Positions 33,949 through 45,476 of a stretch of 64,000 nucleotides of DNA are shown here, piece by piece. The stretch comes from Lathyrus oleraceus. Its lineage: Eukaryota; Streptophyta; Magnoliopsida; Fabales; Fabaceae. A program made the position numbers and the translations under genes. The number at the start of each line of letters is the position of its first letter. The first letter of the stretch is position 1. Where the stretch lies: assembly GCF_024323335.1 (NCBI RefSeq), contig NC_066584.1:236139494-236203493 (forward strand). The letters are read 5' to 3'. The notes beneath the pieces were generated by a model. The model was not told where the DNA came from, ran no database searches, and saw only the letters and a program-made list of their open reading frames with translations.

Positions 33949-36900
33949 TTACTCTGATCTATGGATGACTGTAGGAACATCTACAGCGACCCAATTGTGG
34001 CAGACACCACCAGGTATGACAAAATTGTTCAAATCTTCTGCATCCTCTTCCAAGATAGCAGCAGCTTCTTCTTCAGGTTGATCGTCATGGATGAATCCTC
34101 CACTTGTGAACAGACCTTGCTCATTATATGCCCCAGAACAGTAGCCAATGCCATCCCGGGATCTATTGTCTTCCAGCTCGATCACCTTCCCTAAACCAGC
34201 TACTGCACCACACTCAATGGCCAGCTCTGCATCACGGTAGGAAGCGAATGATGGAGACTTCTTCTCAATTGGTTCATCAATAGATAAAGCTTGGAACGGA
34301 GTTCCAACTTCATCCTCTGCGTCAATATATGAGAAAGAAGACAGGTGGCTAACCAGGAGAGCCTTTTCTCCCCCTACCACAACCAGTTTCTTGTTCTTGA
34401 CGAACTTCAGCTTCTGGTGTAGGGTGGATGTCACGGCGCCAGCCTCGTGAATCCATGGTCTGCCTAAGAGACAGCTATAAGATGGGTGGATGTCCATTAC
34501 CTGAAAGGTAACTTGGAAATCACTTGGTCCGATTTTGATAGGGAGATCAACTTCCCCAATCACGGTCTTGCGCGACCCATCAAAAGCTTTCACAACGACC
34601 CCACTCTGCCTCATAGGAGGACCTTGATACGACAATCTGGAGAGTGTGGATTTTGGCAATACATTTAATGATGATCCAGTGTCCACCAGCACGTTGGACA
34701 TAGCATCTGATTTGCAGTTTAGAGATATGTGTAAAGCCATGTTGTGGTCTCTTCCCTCCTCTGGGAGATCAGCGTCACTAAAACTCAAGGTGTTGCAAGC
34801 AGTGATGTTTGCAACTATATGGTCAAATTGCTCGATCGTGACGTCGTGATCAACGTACGCCAAATCCAATACTTTCTGCAGAGCCTCCCTATGGGGTTCT
34901 GAATGCAACAGCAAGGATAATATGGAGATTTTGGATGGCGTTTGTAGAAGCTGGTCTACAACGTTATACTCGCTCTTCTTGATGAGCCTCAGCATCTCAT
35001 CGGATTCTTCATTCATAATGCCACTCGGGCCAACTGAAGAAGTGAGAGTCTTTTGTATGGAGGAGGGTCTGGCAACATCAAGTGCCGGATTTTGAATATT
35101 AACAGCGGTCCCCACCGGGCGCTCAGCAGATTCAGAAGCAACAGGGGCTTTAGCAGGTGCAGAGAAAACACGACCACTCCGGGTCAACCCGCTTACATCA
35201 GCGATGTTGGTTACAGCCGTTGAGGGCGAAGGCACTTCGACCCCATCTTGCACAGCAACAGGGTTGTATCTGAACGGTATAGCTTTATCAGAAGAATAAG
35301 GCACGGGGCCTGCAGGTTTAATCACCAAGGGGGGAGAAGCTTTCGGCTTGCTGCTATCATAGCGAATAACAACAGGCTCGGGTAATTTGAACACGGGGGA
35401 TATAACATTAACCTCCGGTTCGTCCTCATCGACATTGCGATTCTGCAGAATCTCAATGGTTCCCTCATCTAGCAGCTCTTGCAGCTCTCTGCGGACCTGG
35501 TTGCAACCCAAGTGGTTCACCGAACAGATGCGGCATTTGTCGTGGTCATGCTCCATGTGGCTGTACTGACACAGTAACCGATGTAATTCCACCAACGACT
35601 GTCGAATATGACTAACATATTTGACTTTATATTTCCCAGGGCATCCCTGGACCATATTCACAGACTTCCCATGCGAAGGCAATGGGTTCTTGGTGACATT
35701 TGGGCCCGAATCTTCGAAGCTCAAAATTCCACATCTCATCAGGTCTTGAACCTTAGTCTTGAGTGGATAACAGTTTTCAATATTATGGCCCGGAGCTCCG
35801 GAGTGATACACACAATGCTGATCTGGTTTATACCACAATTGGGGATTTGCAGGAATAGCAGGAGGATCCCTGGGAGTTACCAATTTCCTCTCCACCAAGG
35901 AGGGATATAACTCTGCATATGACATTGGGATAGGATCGAAGCTGATCTTCTTCCGGTCATAACTCAAATTAGCCTGATTGGTCGTGCTTCCACGAGGCTG
36001 GTAGGCCTGTCGCTGTGGACGTTGTTGTTGCTGATACTGAGGCTGCTGATATGGCTGATGCTGAACCTGCTGATTATCTCTGAATACAGGTGCTATATGA
36101 GCCACCTGGTGCTGATGACTGGCACGGCGCGCGGGTTTCCTCTGAACGGGAGGTTTCCTTGATTTGCCATGGGATTGCACAGCATGTGCTTCCCCATCCT
36201 TCTTCTTAGCAAACGAGCCATACCTCTTGCTAGAAGAGCCTTCATCTTTCGCCAAACGTCCTTCACGGACACCTTCTTCAAGTCTCATCCCCATATTCAC
36301 CATCTCGGTGAAATCAGAGGGAGCACTAGCGACCATCCGCTCATAATAAAAAGAACTAAGAGTCTTCAAGAAGATCTTAGTCATCTCTTTCTCTTCCAGC
36401 GGTGGAGTAATTTGAGCAGCAAGCTCTCGCCACCTCTGGGCGTACTCCTTGAAGGTTTCCTTGTCCTTCTGCGACATGGACCTGAGTTGATCTCGGTCAG
36501 GCGCCATATCGACGTTATACTTGTATTGCTTGACGAAGGCCTCACCAAGGTCGTTGAAGGAACGAATATTAGCACTATCCAAGCTCATATACCACCTGAG
36601 CGCAGCACCCGATAAACTGTCTTGAAAATAATGAATCAACAGCTGATCATTATCAGTTTGGGTTGACATCTTCCTGGCGTACATGACCAGGTGAGCAAGT
36701 GGACAGGTGTTCCCTTTGTATTTTTCAAAGTCAGGTACTTTGAATTTGATTGGAATTTTCACACCGGGAACAAGGCATAATTCGGCAGCAGACTTGCCGA
36801 ACAGATCTTTACCTCTGAGGGTCTTCAATTCCTTCCTCAGCTCAAGGAATTGGTCATTCATCGCTTCCATCTTCTCATTGACGTCTGGGCCCTCAGACGG

Positions 36901-37251
36901 CTCGGAATGATAGATGGTAACTTCAACCCTCGGCATAGTATGCGCAACAGGAGGAGCAGCAACAGGGATCGGGCTAGATGCCGGCATGTGAGCAAAGGTT
37001 GGAGCAGGGATATCGGGCATGAAACCTGGAGGCATACCCCAAGGGAACCCGGCTGGCATGGCGTGAGACGCAAAATGAGCGCTGGCGGCTGGCACAGACG
37101 GAGCTACAATTTCAGAGACGACAGTCCTCTGAACAGGAGTTGCAGGCGGTTGAGCAGGTTGATTCTGAGCAGCAAGAAGTTGCTCCATCAAAGCGCCAAG
37201 TCTGGCGACCTCTTCTTTCAATTCTCTGTTCTCTTGCTCTAGCTGATCCAT
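33949..37251 (-). CDS. gag-pro: Ogre-B gag-protease polyprotein
   Basis: The open frame on the minus strand extends from at least 37365. I take the ATG at 37251 (MDQLEQENRELKEEV), which follows a YTRANSARV motif, but an upstream start is possible. It has an N-terminal coiled coil, a proline/alanine-rich linker, a gag domain (LIHYFQDSLSGAALRWYMSL, about 36350-36680), a glutamine-rich segment, a C-x2-H...H...C knuckle-like motif (GAPGHNIENC, about 35790) and a retropepsin with DTG at 34675-34683 (VLVDTGSSLNVLP, later LLGRPW). Gag builds the particle and the protease cleaves the polyprotein. The frame is uninterrupted. It ends 268 bases before the putative splice acceptor of pol, consistent with joining by splicing. 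Confidence 0.9.
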   Translation of the reverse strand: MDQLEQENRELKEEVARLGALMEQLLAAQNQPAQPPATPVQRTVVSEIVAPSVPAASAHFASHAMPAGFPWGMPPGFMPDIPAPTFAHMPASSPIPVAAPPVAHTMPRVEVTIYHSEPSEGPDVNEKMEAMNDQFLELRKELKTLRGKDLFGKSAAELCLVPGVKIPIKFKVPDFEKYKGNTCPLAHLVMYARKMSTQTDNDQLLIHYFQDSLSGAALRWYMSLDSANIRSFNDLGEAFVKQYKYNVDMAPDRDQLRSMSQKDKETFKEYAQRWRELAAQITPPLEEKEMTKIFLKTLSSFYYERMVASAPSDFTEMVNMGMRLEEGVREGRLAKDEGSSSKRYGSFAKKKDGEAHAVQSHGKSRKPPVQRKPARRASHQHQVAHIAPVFRDNQQVQHQPYQQPQYQQQQRPQRQAYQPRGSTTNQANLSYDRKKISFDPIPMSYAELYPSLVERKLVTPRDPPAIPANPQLWYKPDQHCVYHSGAPGHNIENCYPLKTKVQDLMRCGILSFEDSGPNVTKNPLPSHGKSVNMVQGCPGKYKVKYVSHIRQSLVELHRLLCQYSHMEHDHDKCRICSVNHLGCNQVRRELQELLDEGTIEILQNRNVDEDEPEVNVISPVFKLPEPVVIRYDSSKPKASPPLVIKPAGPVPYSSDKAIPFRYNPVAVQDGVEVPSPSTAVTNIADVSGLTRSGRVFSAPAKAPVASESAERPVGTAVNIQNPALDVARPSSIQKTLTSSVGPSGIMNEESDEMLRLIKKSEYNVVDQLLQTPSKISILSLLLHSEPHREALQKVLDLAYVDHDVTIEQFDHIVANITACNTLSFSDADLPEEGRDHNMALHISLNCKSDAMSNVLVDTGSSLNVLPKSTLSRLSYQGPPMRQSGVVVKAFDGSRKTVIGEVDLPIKIGPSDFQVTFQVMDIHPSYSCLLGRPWIHEAGAVTSTLHQKLKFVKNKKLVVVGGEKALLVSHLSSFSYIDAEDEVGTPFQALSIDEPIEKKSPSFASYRDAELAIECGAVAGLGKVIELEDNRSRDGIGYCSGAYNEQGLFTSGGFIHDDQPEEEAAAILEEDAEDLNNFVIPGGVCHNWVAVDVPTVIHRSE

Positions 37252-37548
37252 AACTCTGGCAGAATTTGCTCTGGTATAGTACCGGTGCGTCAGCTTGTCT
37301 TCAAAATAAATGAAGAACACAGGGTCAGAACAAGAAGACCAGAAACAAGGTACCTGCTTATGCAAAATGATGCATGAAGTGCTTCTGCAGATGCTTTGTT
37401 TATTTTCAAGGAACCCTTAGGGTATTATTTGCAATTTTTGAATTTTTAAGCAATTTAAATTTCATATGGAAAACATCTCATTCAATATATTTTGCAAAGA
37501 AGTACAGCATTTTTGATTCAATTACAAGGAGAAAAGGAAAATAACATC
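37252..37548 (-). other. Spacer between Ogre-B ORF1 and gag
   Basis: About 300 bp separate the ORF1 stop from the chosen gag ATG. The gag frame is open over its distal 114 bp (to 37365). The rest is AT-rich with no motif I recognise. Confidence 0.5.
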
Positions 37549-38997
37549 CTATGGATCCCTATTAGCTCGGGATGCTGGAAGACGAGAAACACACAGCTTC
37601 TTGATCTCTCTCTCATAGGCAGCTTCCATATCTGCTTTCTCCTTAGCAAGCCGATCATACTTCCTCTTCCAGAACTTGGAAGACTGAGGAAGCAAGGAAG
37701 TCCAAGTGTCGTTCGGATCATCAATCACCCGATGCTCAAGGAACTCAATCAGAGCATCCTTCTCCTTAAGCTGCTGCAGCAATTCCTCTCTTTCACGGAT
37801 CCAAGCACGTGAAAGGTCTTCTTCTCTCAACTCCTCTACACGTTGGGTAGGGAGGGTTGAAGGCCCAGCCACATCCAACGGTGTAGGTCTTGGATGGTCG
37901 TATGGCATCAAGTAAGTGGCAGCTCTCTGTCTGACCCAAGAGGTATAGGGCTCCAAAGCAATGCAATTCTTCGGACCCAGCTCATTCCTACCCTTCTTGC
38001 AGATCTTGCGCCAAGCGCGGACGAATCTGGCTTTCAGGCCTTGGGGATCTTTACCCTCCTGAAAGAACACACCTTCTAACAGAATGTTATGAGGTTTATC
38101 CTTTAGGGGGAACCCAAGCTGACGTCGTGCTAGAATGGGATTGTAGCTGATCCCACCACATGTACCAAGAAGAGGCACATTAGGGAATTCACCACAATAG
38201 TCAATGATCTGGACGGTATCATACACGCGATCATACCAAGAGATATCATCGTTAGTGAGAGACATGAGTCTCTGAGACCACCGTAGACATCCCTTGTTCT
38301 CCTTAAAGGCAAGTGTCTGCGGCAAGTGCGAAATAAACCACTTGTACAGCAAAGGCAGACAACATACAATAACTCCTCCGCCCTTTGCATTCCTCAGATG
38401 CAAAGAGACATAAGCATCACCCAACAAAGTCGGAACGGGATTAAGAACCGAGAAGATCCTAATGGCGTTCATGTCCACGAACTTGTCGAAGTTGGGAAAC
38501 AGCACTAAACCATAGATGAGCAATACAAACAAAGCCTCAAAGGCATCCTCACTCATGGCCTTCCCATAGATGGTAGCTTGAGCGACGAGGAAATCAGAAG
38601 GAAGACCCTGAATTCCACCTTTGGTAGTCAGATTAGCTTTAATCAAAGCTTCATCTATGTGCAACAAATCTGCAATCTCTCGAGCGGTTGGAATACTCTC
38701 TAGGCCACTGAACGGCACCTGATCCAGAATCGGGATCCCAATAAGGTGGGAATACTCCTCCAAAGTAGGCAATAACTGGAAATCCGGAAAGGAGAAGCAG
38801 TGATACAGCGGATCATAGAACTGAGCTAGAGTGCTCATCAATCCCTCATCAACCTGAGTAGTCAACAGAGGCAGAAGCTTCCCATAGCGAGCTTTGAAAC
38901 CCAAGGGATCTAATACATAAGATGTCAGATTCCTTAACTCCTTCACATCAGGCTGTTTAAAGTTGTACTTCTTTGTATGCCTTTTTGGTCTTTCCAT
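37549..38997 (-). CDS. Ogre ORF1 protein, function unknown (482 aa)
   Basis: The frame is open from 39099, but the ATG at 38997 (MERPKRHTKKYNFK) is the likely start because the upstream residues are low-complexity leader. An ORF1 upstream of gag is a hallmark of Ogre elements and has no assigned function. Visible features are a globular N-terminal two-thirds with LGIPILDQVPF-like and HLRNAKGGGVIVCCLPLLYK segments, an ARFVRAWRKICKKGRNEL basic patch, and a charged C-terminal coiled coil (REEDLSRAWIREREELLQQL; FWKRKYDRLAKEKADMEAAY). The fold resembles the plant-mobile-domain-like proteins shared by transposons and plant genes, but I only infer that. The frame is intact while pol is broken. Confidence 0.8.
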   Translation of the reverse strand: MERPKRHTKKYNFKQPDVKELRNLTSYVLDPLGFKARYGKLLPLLTTQVDEGLMSTLAQFYDPLYHCFSFPDFQLLPTLEEYSHLIGIPILDQVPFSGLESIPTAREIADLLHIDEALIKANLTTKGGIQGLPSDFLVAQATIYGKAMSEDAFEALFVLLIYGLVLFPNFDKFVDMNAIRIFSVLNPVPTLLGDAYVSLHLRNAKGGGVIVCCLPLLYKWFISHLPQTLAFKENKGCLRWSQRLMSLTNDDISWYDRVYDTVQIIDYCGEFPNVPLLGTCGGISYNPILARRQLGFPLKDKPHNILLEGVFFQEGKDPQGLKARFVRAWRKICKKGRNELGPKNCIALEPYTSWVRQRAATYLMPYDHPRPTPLDVAGPSTLPTQRVEELREEDLSRAWIREREELLQQLKEKDALIEFLEHRVIDDPNDTWTSLLPQSSKFWKRKYDRLAKEKADMEAAYEREIKKLCVSRLPASRANRDP

Positions 38998-40005
38998 GTC
39001 TGAAAATTTTGCAAATAAACCCTTTAAGTTCCTTGAAAATTTTCTCTTTTTTCTAATGATATGGATGTAGATGAATGCATGAATGCATGAATGCAACAAT
39101 CACACTCAAGGATCAAGCAAGGCACACCAAACAAAGGTCATGAGAAAGCTCATTGTATCCCTAATATCAATCATCCATTTTGGTGGATTTAGGTTTTCCA
39201 CCTTATCGACACCCAAGTTCCATTGATATTAACGGTACATGAACCGGCTCTAACATCCTTAATATCAATTATCCATTTTGGTAGATTCAGGTTTTACACC
39301 TTATCAATACCCAAGTTCCATTGATATTAACGATGTTTGAACGACTCAACCACGAATCACGGGTTTGCTGAAAGTCATTAGCATGGAGTCTCGGTTAAGA
39401 ACCACCCAAAGGGAGTGTACTAGGGTTTAAACCTGCCAGACATGTTCTACCAGAGGTTCCCATAATCATCGTCCCATCTCTCGGATATTATCGGAGGAAC
39501 GAATACTCGTATTCCAAAAATATTCTCAAGAGAGACTCTTATGAGTGTAGTATCGCGTAACAATCGCATCAGATCTTACATCTGAACGACCTCCGCACTA
39601 CGTCCTAAAAATAGGCCAAGATGGGTTTGGTAAACTAAGGTCCTTGGCTTCTAAGGCACATGATTGAACGAATAATGCCTAACCACAAATAACTTGTGTG
39701 ACATTATCAATCCAACATGACCTCCACCAAGTGAATGGACTCGCAAGTCAACTGGCTAAGGAATACTCCACACCAGTCAACAAGACTATGCCATTCTCCT
39801 ATCCTAGAGTGCACTCGAGTTCGGGTATAGAACTCATCTCACAGAGATCACCAAAGCGAACAACAATTGTATATCAAGCAATTCAAACATTACAATCAAT
39901 ACAGTTATCCCAAATTGTACAAAAATATGTCAAATAACAAATAACAATATATCATACAACAAGGGTGAAAAGTAGGCAATACCACCAGGGAAGGTCTAAA
40001 TTTCT
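38998..40005 (-). other. Ogre-B leader between primer site and ORF1
   Basis: This is about 1 kb of non-coding leader. It contains a 98-bp tandem duplication at about 39150-39340. In each copy perfect 10-bp arms TAATATCAAT and ATTGATATTA lie about 50 bp apart (39162-39171 with 39222-39231; 39260-39269 with 39320-39329). No protein-like frame is present. Confidence 0.6.
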
Positions 40006-40023
40006 TCCCCAGCAGAGTCGCCA
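40006..40023 (-). promoter_or_regulatory. Primer-binding site, tRNA-Arg type (Ogre-B)
   Basis: The minus strand reads TGGCGACTCTGCTGGGGA, the Ogre tRNA-Arg primer site, six bases from the 5' LTR end. It fixes the orientation of the element. Confidence 0.93.
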
Positions 40024-40029
40024 CTTTTC

Positions 40030-43000
40030 TGTAGCGGTGTATTCGTCGCTATATGATTTATTGATTAAACCATAAGCAAAGTATACAATGAATCGAGTCG
40101 CCACCGCACTTTTATTTATCCTAAGGACTGGTTAAAAAGCGAACAAAAACCTAAGAAGTTTTACACGTAGAAAACTAATGAAAAAGATCAGAGAATCTGG
40201 ATAAGGGGTAAATTACGCAATGGGAAGGTGTTAGGCACCCATCACGTCCTAGGTACTCCTAGGGAGCCCTTTTCACACTTGTTGTATAAGAAATGTTTAT
40301 TTGTTTTGACATATTGTGCAAACATGAATGGGATGATGAGAAAAGAATGTACAAGTTAGTTATTTTTGTGTTCGAACGGATGAACCCGTTGCCTACGTAC
40401 CTTCCATCAAAGGTAAGGATCAAAACGCCGTAGTTCGGCTAAAAGATTTCCAAAAATTAGTGAGTTCAATTTTAAAACACAAGCACTAAGGCTTTTCATT
40501 ACCAATGGGAGAAAACTCAACCAACATCAACAATCCACCATGCGAGGACGGCTTCAACATACTAGTGAGGGGTTAACCCTATAATAAGTATGGAAGACTT
40601 ACAATCAACTCACTAAGGATAGGGTAAGATTTACATCAACCACTATGGTAATTAAAACCTACGGCTAATGTATGAAAACATATTAACAATGGACAAAGCC
40701 AAAACAATTGAATGGGTGAAGTTAATTGATTATGATTATTCACAAAGTGTGGTCAAGGTATGATTAGGATTGATTCAAAGAAGTGTTATAAAAAGGAGTT
40801 TAAAAATCAAGGACTTAAGGTCCAGGTTTCTAATTTGAAAAGAGGTGAGAATGTTTGCACAACAAGTCTAAGTTTTTGAAAACAAAGTGTGAAAAGGTTT
40901 AGGACAAAGAGGGTATGGATGATGGAATGTAAAACTTCTTAGAAAGGTTCACCTCTTGAAATCATATAGAAGATGATTCAAGTGTGTCCTTAGGAATGAG
41001 GCAACAAAGCGAGTAAAGATAAAGCAAGGTGATACCGGATGCCATCAATGGTCTTATACCAATCTCACAAACGAAAGCGGATATCGGATACCAATTAATG
41101 GGTTTACACCAATCTCCTAAAACAAAACAATGATACCGGATGCCATCAATGGTCTTATACCAATCTCATAAAACAAAGCGGATGTCGGATACCAATAAAT
41201 GGGTTTACACCAATCTCCTAAAGTGAACAAAACTTGGATGTCGGATGCCAATCTATCTGGACTTATACCAACCTCCAAAGTATGGTCATAGGAATACAAA
41301 TGCCACATCACAGGGACTTACAATTGTATCCTCTCACACAACAAACAAGAGCAAAAGATATGAGTGACCAATGAGGTCTTACACTCTATCCTTCCATATC
41401 ATGGGAACAAAAGCCAATCAACATGGGCTTACAATTGTCCTCAATGGGCAAACAAATATAGATCCCAAGGATATGCAATAATGATCATACAAGAATGGAC
41501 AAATTAATGATGATAAGTGCACAATGGCAAGTAAGCAATCATGTTCAAATGAATCAAATGATCAATCAAACAAGTTTAAGTAGCACACATTATAACCACA
41601 CAATTTAGGCTCAATCAAAGGGTTAGACTTAAAAGTCCACTGGAATAGGGTAGATGGCGCTCTTAACCTTGACATTGAGAGCCAAGGTGAAGCAGATGAA
41701 AGGATATGAGGGGTGTGCCTCATCACTCTTATCCCTGGTCAGGGAGAGCATTGAATATAAGAAGGTGGGGGAGTTCAGAAAGATGGAACTCTCTCCCCAA
41801 GTTAGACTCGATAGATCTTGAGTATTTACTCAACATGCATCAAACACAAGTAGTGTGAGCAATGTGAGTGACTCACAGAATAGTAGGAGATAGGCTACAT
41901 ATCTCTTTTGTCTACCAATTGCCTCACATGAGGTCTTTACCTGCTTAGGGACAAAAATAAACAATCACAAACATTGCCTCTTAAGGAGGACTTCAGACAG
42001 TTGCCTGGCTAAATAACAAGCCAGGTCTTCCAGACTACATGGAGACAAGAGAGTCTACCTCAATGCAAATGCTATACAAGCAAAGCAATGCAAGTTCTCA
42101 AAAGAACTGAGCAACTAAGGGTACCTGAAATCAATCAAATATAATCAGCATCCCAATCACAAAACTACAACAGACAAATTATGAACCAACAGACAACACG
42201 ATCAATCATGTGTGCAAAGCACAAACTCAAATGAAATGAGTTAGCATCCTACAAAACAAACAAGTTAGTTTACAATAGTCAAATGAAACAATCAACTTGC
42301 ATTAATTCCTTTAAAGCACTTTGCTTCTTAACCTGAAAAGTCAAAGTCAAACTCAAACATGAGTAACAAGACCACTAGGACAAGCCTAGGGTCAAAAGGA
42401 GGGAAAAAATTTAAAACAGCAAGTGAAACATGATCATAACCAAGATTTATCAATTAAAAAGAGAACCTAATTGGCCTCACATCAAAACTATGCACTAATT
42501 TCATTTTATGCACAATCTAAGTCAAAGTAGTCAAGTATGAACCACATATGAGTCAACAGCATGATCACAACCAAACAAATATCAAAACAGCTCAATAAAT
42601 TCCACAAAAATTCTATCCTAAACAGAACATATTCAATGAGCTACATATTAATTTTCATGCCATTTGGACAAGTGGAAGTATGGAAATTAAATTCACCAAA
42701 TCATGGTATGCACAAATCAACCTAAAATAGGTCACAAAGCAAATGTCAACTTCAACCAATTGTAAAACAGTGAGAAAAAATGAGAAATGAATGGGACCAA
42801 AGCCAATGTGAAGCTAAACATGTTAAGGAACACTCCCCCAAATTTCACTTCCATATGATAAGAAATGAGCATTTTACAAGCTATGGAAGTCAATCACTCA
42901 AACAAGGTTCACAAAATGGTAAACAGCAAACAAAAATACCAATTAAATAGGAAATGTATCAACAAATACTACAAAAAATCATGGTGAAACTAGACATGTA

Positions 43001-45471
43001 TATGATATCACATGCAAAAAATCAGATCCATTGGCCTAGCATAAGCATGGAAAATAAAATCATGAACCTAGCATAGCATAGTGTGACACACATTGTCACA
43101 CTCAAAAATATTATATCATATCTACCAATCCAGGTATCCAAAAATTGCAAACTATACATCAAAATCACCAGGCATGAGTCAAGAACAAGCATGTGAAATT
43201 TCATTCATTTTCGACAATGCATCATCATTTTATGATTAAAATGGTGAAACATACATATAATGCACACATGTCAAAGATCATTAAGCCAATCCAAAAAGTC
43301 ACCAGGCACAACTTGAGTTACTATGCCTAAAAAAAACTAGACAAAATTCTGAGATCAACAAAAAAATTCCCACCTAGTTTGGATTAAAATTGATTAAGTT
43401 ATGATTTTTTGAAGTTTGATTAAATTATGAAATGTTTATTTAATGAATTAATGGATTTAATTAATTACGGATGGCATTTTTGTAATTACCGCGTCCTGGC
43501 CCAAAACGACGCAGTTCCATTAAAAGCGCTGGCGGCTCGCCATTGGTCCATTCTGGAGGGAAACGAGATTTGAAATGGCCAGGCGAGAATGACGGATCAA
43601 ACGCGGGTTTTTCCAGAATTTTGAAGAACTTCAACGTCGTTCTTCATCACCAGATGCGGTTATGAGCGATTCTCAACCAAAACGCACAAACCGTATACCG
43701 TTGGAACCGGCATGCAACGTACATCAACAATATCCATTCAATTTCATCAAACATTTAACACAGAAAGAGATTCGATCCAAGAAAGTTTTGCATCTAAATA
43801 TTCTAATCCAGATTTCTCATTCAATACTCAACGAAATTTCATGATTCAAGCTGCAATCTACTCTACGTTGCAAGATCTACGAGACGCATATCAAGATTTC
43901 ATGGATTAAAGGATTCGAATTCTTACCTTCTCGATGGTGCCGTGTGAAATCCGCGCGATTCAGCTCCGATTGGTGTGAAACAGATGGAGAATATTGATCA
44001 GGAAGATGATTGGTGATGATTGTTTAGCTCACGAGTGCACGAATCAATGGATCTTGCCAACTGCCATTGAAGAGGAAGCTTTGCACAGTTGGAGTTTTGG
44101 ACGGTTTTCTTCTCCAATTGCTTCAACAGAACTTCAACATCACCTGCACATGAAGACTCAACCAAGAATTCGCAAAAACAATGGAGAATTATTGATGAAT
44201 TCAAGAAAAAAGTGAATGTGAAACTTGGAGAATTTTGAGAGAATTTGAGAGTTTTTGGATTGGATCTGAAAAAGTGATTATCCTCTTCAATTCTGTTAGA
44301 ATTAGGCTTTTATACATGCTCTTAATCCACTCTTTAATCATGATTAACACAATATTGGATGATTAGTGAAAATGAGCTTGTAATGCACTTTGGCCTTTTT
44401 GCCCTTGGATAGTTTGGACCAATGTAACAGTGTTTTTTCACCTCAAGCAAGTCATAAAATTCATTTGGAAGCTATTGGAATTTGTCTCATGTGAAAATTC
44501 CTTGTATTTTGAAATTTGGACTTTTTTCCCACAAATTTTTAAATGGTTCACTTAAAAAATGACCTTTTATGTGAAGGTTTTTGGTAAAATGTAATGATGT
44601 ATTTGGATAGTACACATTAAATGTGGTTTGCTCAAAGACGAACCTTCCAATTTGGCCATTCCATGTGAAAGTTATGCCACTTTGAATTTAGGCATTTTCT
44701 GAAAATGATTTGATCACAACTTGCCAATCATAAATGAGAAATGAGTGTTCTTGGACTTTTTAGAAAGGTGAGATCAAGATCTTCAACTTTCATGTTGGAC
44801 AAATTTTGATTTGAAGCTTGGTTCATGATGTAATTTTGAGGAGCATAACTTTCCATTTTTGGCAGGTGAGAATTACAGGTCATTTCCATTTTGGGAAACT
44901 TTTTGTCTGACCTCAAATCCTTCACTCTTGACCTTTGAAATGCCAAATGAAGCTCATATGGACATGAATGAGACATTTCCAACCATCTCACACCTTCAAA
45001 TTCCTGATTAAATGTACAGTTGACCATAGTTGACCATAGTTGACTTTACTAGGGTTTTGGTTGACTGGGCCATGTTTTGATGAATTTCAAGCCTCTACCA
45101 CATGAGATCTTGATCCATAATGATGTCACAACTCATATGAACTTTTAATTAATGATCATGGTGCCCAGATTCTTCAAGAATGGCCACCATCTGTTGCTCA
45201 ATGGCTTGCTTTTGACTGTTTGACTGATGATTGCTTCAGCTACAAGAAACAAGGTTAGATGACAATATTTTTGTACTTTTGGTTAGTGAAAAATTGAGAA
45301 GCAATGATATACAAATGCTATACATGATTGGTGATCAAGAATCACACTCACAAGGTACCCACCCACTAGGAGGGAAGCAAAGGTGTACAAATGATCCTTG
45401 AGGCAATGATATGACATGATATGATGTCTTGAGGCCATGAGGGATCTTAGGGCAAAAATTGGGGTCTTACA
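40030..45471 (-). repeat. Ogre-B 5' LTR (5442 bp)
   Basis: It matches 11253-16687 and is bounded by the primer site and by the GACAC duplication at 45472-45476. It includes the same tandem array (41024-41290) and a minus-strand TATA box (44307-44314). Confidence 0.95.
44307..44314 (-). promoter_or_regulatory. TATA box of the Ogre-B 5' LTR
   Basis: The minus strand reads TATAAAAG. Transcription of Ogre-B would be expected to begin about 30 bases further on, near 44275, and run toward lower coordinates. Confidence 0.55.
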
Positions 45472-45476
45472 GACAC
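45472..45476 (-). repeat. Target-site duplication of Ogre-B (right), GACAC
   Basis: GACAC follows the Ogre-B LTR end and repeats 11248-11252. The Tat-X LTR continues from 45477. Confidence 0.93.

Larger units (their letters stand above)
11253..45471 (-). mobile_element. Ogre-B: full-length Ogre retrotransposon, minus strand
   Basis: In the sense (minus) direction the order is 5' LTR 45471-40030, tRNA-Arg primer site, leader, ORF1, gag-pro, intron, RT-RNase H-aRNase H-INT, a long repeat-rich 3' UTR, a polypurine tract and the 3' LTR 16687-11253. The TSD is GACAC (11248-11252 and 45472-45476). Without the Tekay insertion it is about 25.6 kb, a typical Ogre size. The LTRs differ at about 40 positions by hand in 5.44 kb (about 0.7%). 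Confidence 0.93.
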
